From: Diaporthe sp. PMI_573
Lineage: Eukaryota; Ascomycota; Sordariomycetes; Diaporthales; Diaporthaceae
Length of the DNA: 64,000 bases
Assembly: GCA_021399435.1 (NCBI GenBank)
Contig: JAJTUP010000024.1
Location: forward strand, 915,875 to 979,874
Direction of reading: 5' to 3'
The notes under the pieces were generated by a model. The model did no database searches. It was given only the letters and a program-made list of their open reading frames with translations, and was not told where the DNA came from. The translations under genes were made by a program, and so were the position numbers. This document shows, one piece after another, positions 41,264-51,390 of the stretch. Position 1 is the stretch's first letter. Each line of letters starts with the position of its first letter.

Positions 41264-41888
41264 AGTACGCCTTCTTGAGGACGATAGGAAAGATATTGAA
41301 CATGTGTTAGGATAGTAACATTTGGACTAATGCTCTAGGTACACAAGGTGGCAAGGCGGTCCAGTGGAAACAGCAGTATGCGCTAAGGGCGAGAAAAAAA
41401 AATCGTCAAGACGCAACCAAAATGTTTTAGAGTTTCGAGAAAAATTCCTGTTTCGGGATTGTGAGGGATTCCCACGGGCCGATTGGAAGTGCAAATGCGG
41501 CTCTCATTCTTCCACGTACACTGGTGATGGATGGTTCCGGATCATCGATGACAAGGAGCAAACCGCCCCCCCCCATTCATCGCTTCAGTTGAACCACCCT
41601 CCGCCTGTCCTCGTGCGTAACCCACTCCGTGTCCATTTCACTAGTGCAGCATCTTAGCAAGCACAACATGGACCCAAGATACACGAGCCGCTCAGGCATC
41701 GACGGACCTCCACTTGGATGGCACATGGCTGCTGGGAGCGTTCCTCCATGGATCTTGCGCGAATCAAGGGTCTGTCACACTTTTCACAAGCCTCGTACGA
41801 CGACAGAATCCTGTTCTATGGTGGTCAACGAGGCAGCTTTGTGGATGCCTCGCTGTCATCAAGTTCTGAGTGAGCACACCTGAAGGAC
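41264..41888. other. Gene-free stretch
   Basis: No supported gene; short overlapping frames only. Confidence 0.4.
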
Positions 41889-42216
41889 TCAATTTGTCCA
41901 GTCAGACCGAGAATCCTCGGAGCAGACTCTGCCCCTGCGTTGCCTTTGTCGTCGTTGTGTTTGTGTTATGCTCGTCAAAGAAATCGAGCAAGACAGGTTG
42001 TTCGGCCGTTGGCCGGTCCGCAGGATCCCACGCCAGCATGGACCGCAGCAGGCCGTCGGGCATCCTGCCTTCCAGGCCCGCCAGGTGCTGGAGCACCAGC
42101 TGGTAGATTTCCGGGTTGGCTGGGGACTCGTTCCCCCCGGCCCAGAGTCCAAAGGTTGCCAGGAGCGAGAGACCCAGGCTGAAGACATCGATGGCGCTGG
42201 TAGATGGCGAGCTCAT
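41889..42216 (-). pseudogene. Protein-kinase C-lobe fragment
   Basis: The frame encodes AIDVFSLGLSLLATFG, matching kinase subdomain IX (DxxSxG), and MLAWDPADRPTAEQ, matching subdomain XI including its Arg. The catalytic loop, DFG and N-lobe are not found upstream: the preceding DNA on this strand has a stop and no kinase motifs I can recognise. It is therefore most likely a remnant. Its target or pathway cannot be inferred. Confidence 0.5.
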
Positions 42217-43280
42217 CGCGCTGCCACTATTGGAAGATGGGGCTCAGAAGCTGGCAAGCCGCAGTCTCAAGGCACCCTTTGGAAGGAACAATGAAACTGT
42301 CGTAGATGAGACGGTGAGGAAAACTTTGGAGATCAGTGCTGAGAGAATTGGTTTCCAGAACGCGGCATGGCTCGACTTTGTGAACCATCTCGTCAAGCGC
42401 GTCGCCCATGAGCTCGGAGTACCATCCGTCGACGGCGAGTCCCGTGTTCGTGCAGAGCTCTACCTTGGATCCCGTCCTCTGGATTTTGTAGTGCACAGCT
42501 TCAGCCTCCTCACTTGCAAACCCAGTCATATAGGATTATCAAGCGGGTTTTCTGCGCATATGACTTCATACCTACTTCACTTGACGACAGCTTCACAGAA
42601 TTCTTCAAAAAATCAGCTGGGGTATTCATCGAGCACCGCATGGATGGAATTTTGGGGTTGAGGCGACTGCCAGTCAAGGGCGATGAGTCCGGGGAGCGGT
42701 CTTATAACGTCCGTTGTGAGACCCGTGGCCTCGCTCGTGACTATCCCTCTGATCTTTTTCCACAATCTAGTCTTGTAGAGACCCTGTGGAAGGCTGGTGT
42801 GAATGAGGTGGAATGTCTTGAATGGTGTGTTGAAGGAACAGCTGAGTTCTGGATGGAGTCTATTACCTTGAATAGGAAAAACGAGGCAGTAGCAAGGCAA
42901 ACTAGGAAGTAGCATTACTGTGGGTATTTGCGTGGTCTATATTCACATGGTTTTTCAGACAGGCGAACAGTTAACCGCTGCAGGCGTTCCTTGCACGTTG
43001 GTTGGCAGGCAGACGTTGGCGTGTTACCAGCATCTGTGTGCTGGCCAGCGGCGCTTGGTAACCGGAGGCCTGACAAGTCTCTGGAGCCTGTAGGTGGTGT
43101 GGATTCCTTTTGACTGCATCCAGAGATGTAACCTGCGCATGCGGGTGGCTCACTCTTGCTCACCACCCAGTGTCGGGAGAGATTGGGGCAATCAAGGGGC
43201 GCAAGTGATTCCCCGTTATTTAAGTTGCAAGTTGGCCCCATTCCACTTGAGCAGCCAATACTCTCCACTGGCATGTCTCT
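42217..43280. other. Unresolved stretch
   Basis: Both strands carry 100-130-codon frames over 42514-42915 with coding-like composition, but I recognise no domain and cannot choose between them. Confidence 0.3.
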
Positions 43281-43856
43281 TTGATCCACAAAATTCCTAC
43301 TCGTTTTCGGCAACAATGCTCCCAAGCAACAATGACCAGGGAAAACCTCAAATCGATCCTTATGTTACTGGACAAGGCAACAGAGGCGTCACCGGGGGAA
43401 GCAGAAAGAGCGAAAAGGGATACAGGAGCTCTCTGCAAAGGAATGTTCGTGACATCCTATTGAATGGCGTCCAACGGTCAGACACGTATGGATTTAGCCG
43501 GCAATCCGTACCTCGTTCTCAACATCGTCGCCAGAGGCATCCATCACCGCGTGAGGACCCACCAGCATCTATGGCCAAATTTCCGCGGAGGACGAAGGAT
43601 AGAGACAATGTGGTTGCCAAGGGGGCCAAACAACCGCCCAGCCATGAGCCCAGAGTTCAATATCGGAGCAAAAACGAAGGTGGTGTTTGGCATCGGAAAG
43701 CCACGCATCTTCATCACCAGGACAACGACTGTCAGAATTTGCAGCCTATCGGAACCACTCGAAATCCGGCAGAATGTACTGGAAAACCTGGCAAACGCAA
43801 CGCTACTCTCAAGAAGGTACGGTTTAAGGATGAGTGAGACATGTGCAGGCATATAG
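43281..43856 (+). other. Duplicated coding-like region X2
   Basis: Counterpart of X1. The favoured frame reads MTRENLKSILMLLDKATEAS, then after a TGA at 43461 continues to KPRIFITRTTTVRICSLSEP and ends LSRRYGLRM. The TGA suggests either an unrecognised intron or decay. Another frame starts at ATG 43316 (MLPSNNDQGKPQ) and ends KKVRFKDE without interruption. Coding status uncertain. Confidence 0.35.
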
Positions 43857-43992
43857 TGTGGCACCTAGATAGAGGCAGACATGAAGATGGCGTGACGTAT
43901 GCATTAAACAAAAACAAAATCCATTCCGCTCATCTGCGCCACTTCAAATTTATCAGAAAAGCTGGTGGTGGGACTGATGTGTACTTAGGTCC

Positions 43993-44661
43993 CTAGGTCC
44001 CTAGATGAGATGCAGCCTTTCCCTTGAACCAACTCAAGCAGGCATCAAACCATCCCCTTTGAGCTCCAATATACATTTGAAGGAATGCGTTGGCGCGTCT
44101 GCCGGAATCTTTCATTTCCAAAGAAAGCTCCCAGCAACCAGGCGGTAACACCATGGTGTCACTCGGGCCGACGCCCTCCAGGCCGATACCTTCCACGGTC
44201 TGCTTGCCAATCTCCACCTTCTTGACGGACAGCAGTACATCATTCAAGTTCTCCAAAGTAACACCGTCTGAACCGTCATTCCTAGCGAGGCCGAAACGGA
44301 TGACCCCGTCGCACAGAATGATTGGGGCATGTCCTTGCTCAAACTTGATACGGCACACGTAAGCCGGAACCGAGTGCGGTACCCTGAACCTTCCTTTGGG
44401 GATAGATAACCGGATCCATTCAAGGTGTTGCCCGTTTGCTTCTCCACCTTCAACTTGCATAGCAAGACGTCCTTCCGGGGGCTTGAAGAATATGCTTGGT
44501 TGTCTGACAAAAAGGGGGCCAAAGTGATATAATGAGATTAACTCTTCGAGTGATATCATCTCCTGTAGTGCTTTCCTGACCTCAAACTCCTCCTCGACTG
44601 GGTATTCAATGGTAGTCGTGGAAGCAGTGTCTGAAGCAGGGATATCGTCAAAGAAAGCCAT
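43993..44661 (-). CDS. Orphan protein Y2
   Basis: 222 aa, ATG 44661 (MAFFDDIPASDTAS), homologous over its length to Y1. Conserved segments are TASTTTIEYPVEEEFE, QPSIFFKPPEG, LSIPKGRFRV, GVIRFGLARNDGSDG and PPGCWELSLEM. A few residues have been inserted before HLEWIRL. Probably a small beta-rich soluble protein; no family recognised. Its promoter has TATATAAG (44765-44772, minus strand) and CACGTG. Confidence 0.75.
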   Translation of the reverse strand: MAFFDDIPASDTASTTTIEYPVEEEFEVRKALQEMISLEELISLYHFGPLFVRQPSIFFKPPEGRLAMQVEGGEANGQHLEWIRLSIPKGRFRVPHSVPAYVCRIKFEQGHAPIILCDGVIRFGLARNDGSDGVTLENLNDVLLSVKKVEIGKQTVEGIGLEGVGPSDTMVLPPGCWELSLEMKDSGRRANAFLQMYIGAQRGWFDACLSWFKGKAASHLGT

Positions 44662-44699
44662 AATAAAAGAGAAGGAAGGAGTCTAGCGGATGGTCTTAT

Positions 44700-44705
44700 C
44701 ACGTG
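44700..44705. promoter_or_regulatory. E-box CACGTG upstream of Y2
   Basis: Conserved with the Y1 promoter, at a similar distance (about 40 bp) from the start codon. Confidence 0.5.
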
Positions 44706-44764
44706 AAGGAGCTAGGAAAATCGTTGGCTTAAAAACCAATGAACTGTATTGCAACACGCGAGAA

Positions 44765-44772
44765 CTTATATA
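44765..44772 (-). promoter_or_regulatory. TATA box of Y2
   Basis: TATATAAG on the minus strand, about 105 bp upstream of ATG 44661. Confidence 0.55.
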
Positions 44773-44874
44773 CCTACATAGCTATGAAATCACTTCTCGA
44801 ACGCCCCCGAAGTGCGTCGTTTTTAACCTTAGAATCCAATAGGCAGTGGCAGCAACAAATTGGCGAGCATGCAA

Positions 44875-44945
44875 GCAGGAAGGCAGACAGGCAGGAAGGA
44901 AGGCAGGCAGGCAGGCAGGCAAGAAGGCAGGCAAGAAGGCAGCAA
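44875..44945. repeat. (GCAG/GAAG)n tetranucleotide repeat
   Basis: Tract of AGGC/AGGA units, mainly GGCAGGCAGGCAGGCAGGCA. Frames through it give meaningless Arg/Gln/Gly or Leu/Pro/Ala repeats. Confidence 0.9.
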
Positions 44946-45241
44946 CGCAGCAACGCATCGAAGAACGGACCGAAGGAGCCATACGACCGCCAGGGGCATG
45001 TCCTTAGAGATGACCGCCTATCAGCTGAAGAAAGCGAGACGTCCTAGACACATGCAGCTGAGGGCCTGGAACCTGATGCTTTTCTGGTGACCAACCCATT
45101 ACCCGCAAGGGGGCCTGCTGCACTGGTGACGTGGTGAATCACATCAGCGCAGGGGGTGCGCAGGTGGGATGACTGCACGGGGGGATGAGGCTGCGCAGGT
45201 AGGGCACGCTCAGAGTCATGCGAATAGATCAGACATGGGTA
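44946..45241. other. Spacer left of the pogo-like element
   Basis: Nothing supported apart from TGCGCAGG motifs (45157, 45191) like those of the repeats near 2-10 kb. Confidence 0.4.
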
Positions 45242-47092
45242 ACGTCCCCGGCCCGGCTTCCGCCCCCCCCCTGATTCCGCCCCCCCCCACATCCGCGTTC
45301 ACGCGTGTACGCGTCTGCCCCCACCCTATATAAACTCAACCATATCTTTCCGAGAGAATTTTTTCTGGTCACCAAACTTCTTCCAAGCATCAACCTAGTC
45401 ATCATGAAGCCCTATGGGGAAGCCGAGATCCATGACGCCCTTGTTGCGTGCAGGGATGGAATGCCCGTCAAGCAGGCTTGCAGGACCTGGCATATCCCCC
45501 GTTCCACACTTCGCGATCGCCTCGCCGGCGCGCAAAGTCAGCGCGTTTCTCACGAACCTCAGAGGCCTCTTTCTGATGATCAGGAGGATCGATTGGCCCT
45601 ATTCCTTATCAACCAAAGCAGCTTGGGCCATGCGTTAACTCGCTGGGAAACGAGGGCTCTGGCAGCCCGAATGGCCTCGTCGGGGAAGGAGGTCGCTCCT
45701 CTCGGAAGGAAGTGGCTGAGGGCCTTCCTCCTTCGTCACCCTATCCTCCAAAGCCGTAAGTACCAGCGCGTTGAGGCTAAACGGCTAAGGGCAGCTACCA
45801 AAAAGAACGTTGGGTCGTGGTTTGACTTCATGTAGTTGCCTATCGTGAAGGCAATTAAGCCGGCCAACCGATAGAATGCCGACGAGGGCGGGCTGATGGA
45901 GGGCAAGTCCGAGAAGGCGCTCACGATCGGCTATTCGGAAGGAAGCCAGCTTCTTCAGAAGGACTTTAATTCGAGAGCGTGGACCTCCTTCCTTGAGTGT
46001 ATCTCCGCCACGGGCAAGTTCCTCGTCTCACTTGTTATTTTTAAGGGACTCAGCATTTAGCAGTAGTGGTTTCCTATCGCCCTTGAAGATCACGAGGGCT
46101 GGCAGTTTACGGCGACGAAGAAGGGGTGGATGGAGGAACCTATCGCTATCCACTGGCTTCGGAAGGTCTTCCTTCCTCAAACAGTACCAGAGGACCCATT
46201 AGAATGGCGCCTTCTCGTAATCAATGGGCACCATACACATACAACGGTCGAGTTTATATGGGAATGCTTCTCGAATAAGGTGTATATCGTTTTTTTGCCC
46301 GCCCATATTTTGTATATGCTGCAACCGCTCGATGTGGCGATCTTCGGCCCTCTAAAGCTCGCATTTAAGAAGCATCTCGATCACCAGGAAGGGCATGATT
46401 CGTCAACAGTCGTGGCAAAGAAACGGTTTCTTTATTGCTATCACAAGGCTCGAATTGACACTTTAACGGAAGCAAATATACGTTCTGGCTGGCGGGCGAC
46501 TGGTCTCTGGCCAGTATCTAAGCATAAGACACTCGGAAGCCACTTTATCGCCGATAATCGCGAGAAGGAAGCGAGATCGTTGGAATCTGGCGATACCAAT
46601 AGCTCCAGCAGCCATTTCTGCACTAATAAGTGTTTTTGTCGGCCTCAAGGGACCATTTTTGCGACCCCTAAGCGATCTCAAGACCTAAGGGGTATGGTGG
46701 CTCGGTATGCCCGTCAGAAGAATCTCAGCCCCACATCACGACTCCTCTTCAGGAAAATCCTCAAAAGTTGGGACCAGATAGACGTCGATCTGACAATGTC
46801 CTCACAAAAAGCCCGAGAGTTGGAAGCCCAGATTAAAGCCAGTAGGGTAGTCCGAAGGAAGAAGGTTCAACTTGACCCGAATGAACTTTTCGCCGATATC
46901 GAGGCCATTCGGAGGACTCAGATTGAAGCGGGGGTGGTATCAGAAGAAAGCGACGCTTCAGAAGAGTCGGAAACACCATCGGAAGCGAGGTCAACTATCG
47001 TGGTGGCGGCGTCGTCGGCGACGAGGCGAAGGGGGCGGTCGTGAGGGAAGGGGGCGGAATCAGGGGGGGGGCGGAAGCCGGGCCGGGGACGT
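45242..47092 (+). mobile_element. Pogo-like transposon, defective (1,851 bp)
   Basis: TA target duplication at 45240-45241 and 47093-47094. Perfect 43-bp inverted ends begin ACGTCCCCGGCCCGGCTTCC and include C9 and C5 runs. A TATATAAA box at 45327 precedes the transposase. The tips start ACGT as in the other TA-inserting elements here, but the internal sequence is unrelated at DNA level. Confidence 0.93.
45404..47044 (+). pseudogene. Pogo-like DDE transposase with four in-frame TAG codons
   Basis: One continuous frame from ATG 45404 (MKPYGEAEIHDAL) to 47044, broken only by TAG at 45833, 45872, 46058 and 46064, without any frameshift. The helix-turn-helix (VKQACRTWHIPRSTLRDRL) and CENP-B-like part are intact. 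The first catalytic region survives as NADEGG. The second reads LVINGHHTH with Asn where Asp is required. The third is MLQPLDVAIFGPLK. The paired TAGs at 46058/46064 sit in a KG-SIQQQWFP-like context, consistent with CAG to TAG changes such as repeat-induced point mutation. Inactive. Confidence 0.88.
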
Positions 47093-48226
47093 TACAATGC
47101 AGGTGGCGGTATCGGTGTGCGTTCACACGTAGAATCCGCAGAGCTCGTGTCAAGCGCAGGTGGGTGGGCAGTACATGTGCTTCTCCGCAAGGTTATCCCC
47201 GCCCACCAGTAGGATGATGAACCGGGCAATTGCCCTTGTGGGGACCATTTTCGCGTCAGCCCGACGGAGAATGATCCATGCCACATTCAGTAGAGATACT
47301 GACCTGGCACCGATGCCACAAACCTGCAGGCTTTTCTAATCGGATCATTCCATCTCAGGCCAATAACGACTAGGGATCATCGCTTGGCATGTGGACTTGA
47401 ACAGCAAGGCAGAGATGGCGGTGACCGCTGTTTGCGGACGTGCTGGCCCGAACTATTCTGTGCAGAGACTATCGTGCGCAGGCTAAGAGCGCAGAAATGC
47501 GGGGACTATAGGCGACCGGCGGGACATCCGTCGAATGTGCGCAGGATCATGCACACAATCCACGCCGGCAGTACACTACCGGTCAGCAAGGATCTACATG
47601 CGCACCAGTCAGTCGCTAAGCTCAGCCCCCGCTTCCAAGAAAAGTGTGTCAGGGCCGGGTTTGGCGGTCTGCTGAGGCAAAGTTTGGTTGAGCAGGATCT
47701 AGCTCGCCAGACCGACTCACACTGTGGCGTATCTGTACTATGCGCACCCCGGGGTGGTCACCCAATGAGCCCGCCTGCTTCACCGGCTGGAGGGCCGCCC
47801 GTTGCAAGCTCGGGTCCGTCTGCCCCGCACCTTTCACTCCACACACAGACCCCGGATGCTTCACAACACCGTTCTTCAAAAACCTTTCATTCTGATTTGG
47901 TATCTGGTGCAGGTGGAGCATTGCCGCCCGGGGGCCAAAGGGCCTGCGCACAGCGGCCTGCGCACAGCGCACAGCGCAGCAGGGTCTGCGCTGCGTGCGG
48001 TTGGGGCAATGCGGTGGGACCTCTGCGAACGGCGGTTCGCGTCCCACCTCTGAAACGGCGGTGTAGATTACCCATGCCATTCCGCTCGCCCCCGATCCTG
48101 CGCTAGGGACGGGCATCTACCCTACCCAGGCATGTTGGTGCATCTCCGCGCTGTCAAGTCTGCGCGAGATTTTCCCTCCCCCCAACCCCCAATGCGCATG
48201 AACGTCGGGAACGTCGCGACACGAGG
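47093..48226. other. GC-rich gene-free stretch
   Basis: A 240-codon frame (47384-48106) exists but is low-complexity, Arg/Pro/Ala-rich and unsupported. TGCGCA-type words are frequent (e.g. CCTGCGCACAGCGGCCTGCG at 47942-47961), resembling the repeats on the left side of the window. Confidence 0.45.
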
Positions 48227-49508
48227 ATGAACACAGACGAGCTCATTGCTGCTCTAACGAAACCGCTCGTGGAGCCCTACCGTACGCCAAAGAAAGCCCC
48301 AAAACATTTCGATAAGAAGCTCGAAAATGCTTGTACCAGTATTCATCGTAATGTCTTCCTAGACCAAGGGTTCCAGGCATGGTTTGCATACACTCAGGTC
48401 GAGCGTCGGGTCCAGATGGCGGTCGAGCAGCTGCCACACGCGACGGCTGAATCTGTAGCACGTCGCATTTGCAGCATCAAACCCCATCCATCCGTGGAGA
48501 TACTCTTCAAACATATGTTCTACGAATCCTTTCGTGCCAAGGACCGCCGCGGTCAGTGTTGGCACCGAGACAGATCGATGAGTCCACAGCTGACGGCTCT
48601 CAGCTCAACTTCAACGTTCGAATTACAGTCCTCCAGGCAGCGCGGACGTTGTCCAACCGCAGGACTCCGACGAGCCACCACCTATCAGCAATCACAGACA
48701 AGGGAGTACCTCCCCTGGTGGCGCACCTTCGGTCCAAATGCAAGACCCCGGCGACTCACAACCAACGGACAACCATAGCCGACGGAGTAATGCCGAATAC
48801 CAACTTCCACCGATTGCGGATGTCCATCCCAACAATTCCAGTTTGCCGCCACTAGCAGCCAATGCCAGCCCAGGCATCAGGCTCCCTCTTTTGACGGACA
48901 ATATACATCCGGTCATCGGACAACCAAACTCTCCAGGCCACTCCCAGGACGTGTCAGAGGTTGGAACGGCAACCGAGATACCTGTGGGCCAACGCATATG
49001 GGCCCTCCCTGATGCGAAGAACATGGCCTCCCTCTTCCCTCCTGGCACCCGTAAATCAATCGTCATGAAAGGTCTGGAGGCAGCTATTCGGGCAGTCTTT
49101 GGAGATACAAACTCGCAGTGCTATTTAGAGATCGATATCTATCGTCACAAAATACCTGCCTTGGCCGCTCAATTGTTCGGGGTTTATCTGGAGGCGACCA
49201 GCGAGGGGTTTTCCATGATACTGGAGAGTGGCCTCTTCGTATTGTGTAAAACGGTGACGCTGTCTGGGGCAAACCCTCAAGCCGTCGAAAATGTGCTTGG
49301 CAAAAAAGCCTTTGAATTTATCAGAGCGGACCCCCTTTATGTCGAGGAGCTCAACAAAGGGGAGCCTATCACCAACCTCATATCGTTGCACATCAAAGGC
49401 AATGGCGAAGATCCAAGCTGCCTCAAGGTCGAAAGCACTGCACATACGATATCGCTCATAGCTGAACAGCTATACCCGACCTTCCGTCAGGGGGGAATAT
49501 CACAATAG
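48227..49508 (+). CDS. Orphan protein, local three-member family (member 3)
   Basis: join(48227-48551, 48604-49508), 409 aa. The 52-bp intron has donor GTCAGT, a GCTGACG branch and CTCTCAG acceptor, and joins two frames cleanly. The N-terminal module (IHRNVFLDQGFQAWFAYTQV) aligns with SIFFEYGGLVACAAYILTK of member 1; a long polar Pro/Ser/Asn linker follows. The C-terminal module has KIPALAAQLFGVYL and KKAFEFIRADPLYVEELNKG, the latter matching EAAISANPVYQQERL of member 1. Function unknown; probably soluble. Confidence 0.7.
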
Positions 49509-50330
49509 CTCAGGAATGGGGTTAGGGGCCTTGTAAATAGAAACCCTCAGGGAGAAATATGCTACATTCCAGCATTAAGGGCGAGGGAGGAGGGAAATCA
49601 AGTTCCAGCTATGCATTCTGCTAGAAACAAGCTGCTATTGCACACGAGGCGCGAGGGTGAGGGGGCCTTTCCCTCGCTCTTCCCTCCATCTAGAGGAACC
49701 TCCTTCCTCCTTCTCTCCAGAGCCCCTTTTCTCCCCCCTTCCTCCCAGAGCCCTAGGGTACTCCTCGCAGGTGCTTCGGGCCACCCTGCGCTTGTCACTG
49801 GTGTGGTTCACTAGAGCCCACCGATCTCGTATGGCCAGATTTTCTAGAATGGTGGTCGTTGTCGACATGGGTTTACCCAGGGACATTGACGGTAGCTCCC
49901 GGATCCGCGGTTATGAACGCCCCGAAATAGGGTAGCATGTGAAGTTGAAAGTTCGCCTGGCACTCCAACCACGACCTGGTGGTGTGTGAATGATTGCATG
50001 ACCGTCTTGGATCGCTGCCTCTCCACTGACCCAGCTCAGAGGGAGTGGGGTGACAGCTTCGCACTTTACTCCACTCCACCATCATCCTGCGATGTTTGGA
50101 CCTCCGGCAATCATACCAACCCGTGTAGTTCTCCACCCTACTGGTCACTCCGGCCCCTGGTGGCGAGACAGACATGACGTCGCTTGCGGTAGCGGGTGCT
50201 TGCTTTTCCTGCTCCGTGGACAACATTGCGGGAACCGCTTCAAATACCCGTCGATTTTGTCCGCGGGATACCGCTTCCGTCCGTATCTGGCAATCCCCTC
50301 CTATCTGCCAACCCCAGAGTCTGACTGGCC
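49509..50330. other. Gene-free stretch with pyrimidine-rich tract
   Basis: CT-rich stretch at about 49665-49765 leaves several frames open; none is supported as a gene. Confidence 0.45.
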
Positions 50331-50768
50331 ATGGAGCACACAGCAGAACAAGTGAAGTACGTCGTCGAACTGATCATTAAAGGATCCAAAAAGTGCAGCA
50401 ACAGTCAGAAGTCCAGCAATGGCTATGATCCTGCGCTGGGCGGTCCTTTCTTCAAGTGTGGCCGTGACGCTTTCGCTACCTGGAAAAAAGCGCAAGTCGG
50501 AGACTACCGGGTTCGTTGGTTCGTGAAGCACCTTTCTCCTGCTATGCGTAAAAAGGTTGCGCATATGCTAGCTGAGGAAAAAGGTAAGGCATACGATACA
50601 CTCTGCGAAAAGACTCTTCCTGCACTACCGTACGTGCTGTCGTCATCTGAGCAGGGTGTAGTTCGCAGCCGCTTGTGTGGATTGGGCGCCTCTTCTTGGC
50701 CAGGAACTGCGGTGCGTGAACGGTGTCTAGGTCTCGGGGGGTCGGATTCCACCATTGTGTCGGACTAA
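50331..50768 (+). CDS. Small orphan protein
   Basis: 145 aa unspliced (MEHTAEQVKYVVELIIKGSK). The first 85 residues look coding, with a basic helical stretch (RWFVKHLSPAMRKKVAHMLA). After AEEKG a GTAAGG donor and a downstream TGAGCAG could remove the poorer-looking second half, so the C-terminus is uncertain. No domain recognised. Confidence 0.45.
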   Translation: MEHTAEQVKYVVELIIKGSKKCSNSQKSSNGYDPALGGPFFKCGRDAFATWKKAQVGDYRVRWFVKHLSPAMRKKVAHMLAEEKGKAYDTLCEKTLPALPYVLSSSEQGVVRSRLCGLGASSWPGTAVRERCLGLGGSDSTIVSD

Positions 50769-50804
50769 AACTCGTGTTTACCATTCAGTATTAATAACTA
50801 CCTC

Positions 50805-51390
50805 TCACTTTTGCAAACTTAGATTTCCACTGAGGACTGGGACTGTTTCCTCGACTTGTGTGTCTCTTACCTTCCTCAGGGATATTAAGCCCTTTACGGC
50901 TTCCAGCTGCTCGTGGACACTCTTGATACGACGAAGAAGCTCAACAATGTCGTCCTCAACTCTGCGGGTCATATTCTTAGCCACAAATCCTTAGAACCTC
51001 TGAAAATATACCTTACTCCGTGCACACGGGTGTCGTTTGGGGGGCTAGCTGTCGCAGGGCGGCAAGGACGCCAGACCAAGTTGTCTCCATCGACTTTGAC
51101 GTGCTGAAAGGGGATTGAAGCGCTGTCAATGCATCGTCAGTTGGCAGTAGTGATGAGCTATCCATGGCATTTGATGGACCAAGTGAACCACAGTACTTAC
51201 CCGGAGAGCTCTCCATGTAGATGTTTGCTTTACTTTGCTCGTTTGGTTTATGCGCATCACCCGCGGGCGTCGAGCACCGGGTTGGACAAGGGGTTAGACC
51301 CAGCGACGAGCCCTGGGTTAAGCATGGTTCAGGGCTTCTGGTTGGATTTGGCGTTCTCGATGGATCGAAACTTTCCAGAGGAAGACTCAT
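50805..51390 (-). CDS. Small orphan protein with coiled-coil C-terminus (tentative)
   Basis: Tentative complement(50805-50975, 51028-51390), 177 aa. A Ser/Pro-rich N-terminal exon is joined through a 52-bp intron (donor GTGTGC, branch TTCTAAGG, acceptor GGCTAAG) to a helical exon (RRVEDDIVELLRRIKSVHEQ). The donor is not ideal, and a strong GTAAGT inside exon 1 (about 51204) hints at another structure. Function unknown. Confidence 0.35.

Larger units (their letters stand above)
43460..44775. repeat. Segmental duplication, copy 2 (X2-Y2)
   Basis: Same gene order, orientation and spacing as 33380-34665, including the Y promoter. Confidence 0.8.

Noticed and set aside
41902..42182. Plus-strand frames opposite the kinase fragment
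   Set aside because: Gly/Pro/Arg-rich shadows of the kinase C-lobe reading on the minus strand.
47384..48106. 240-codon frame on the plus strand
   Set aside because: Low-complexity Arg/Pro/Ala composition in GC-rich DNA with no domain, no promoter and overlapping open frames on the other strand.
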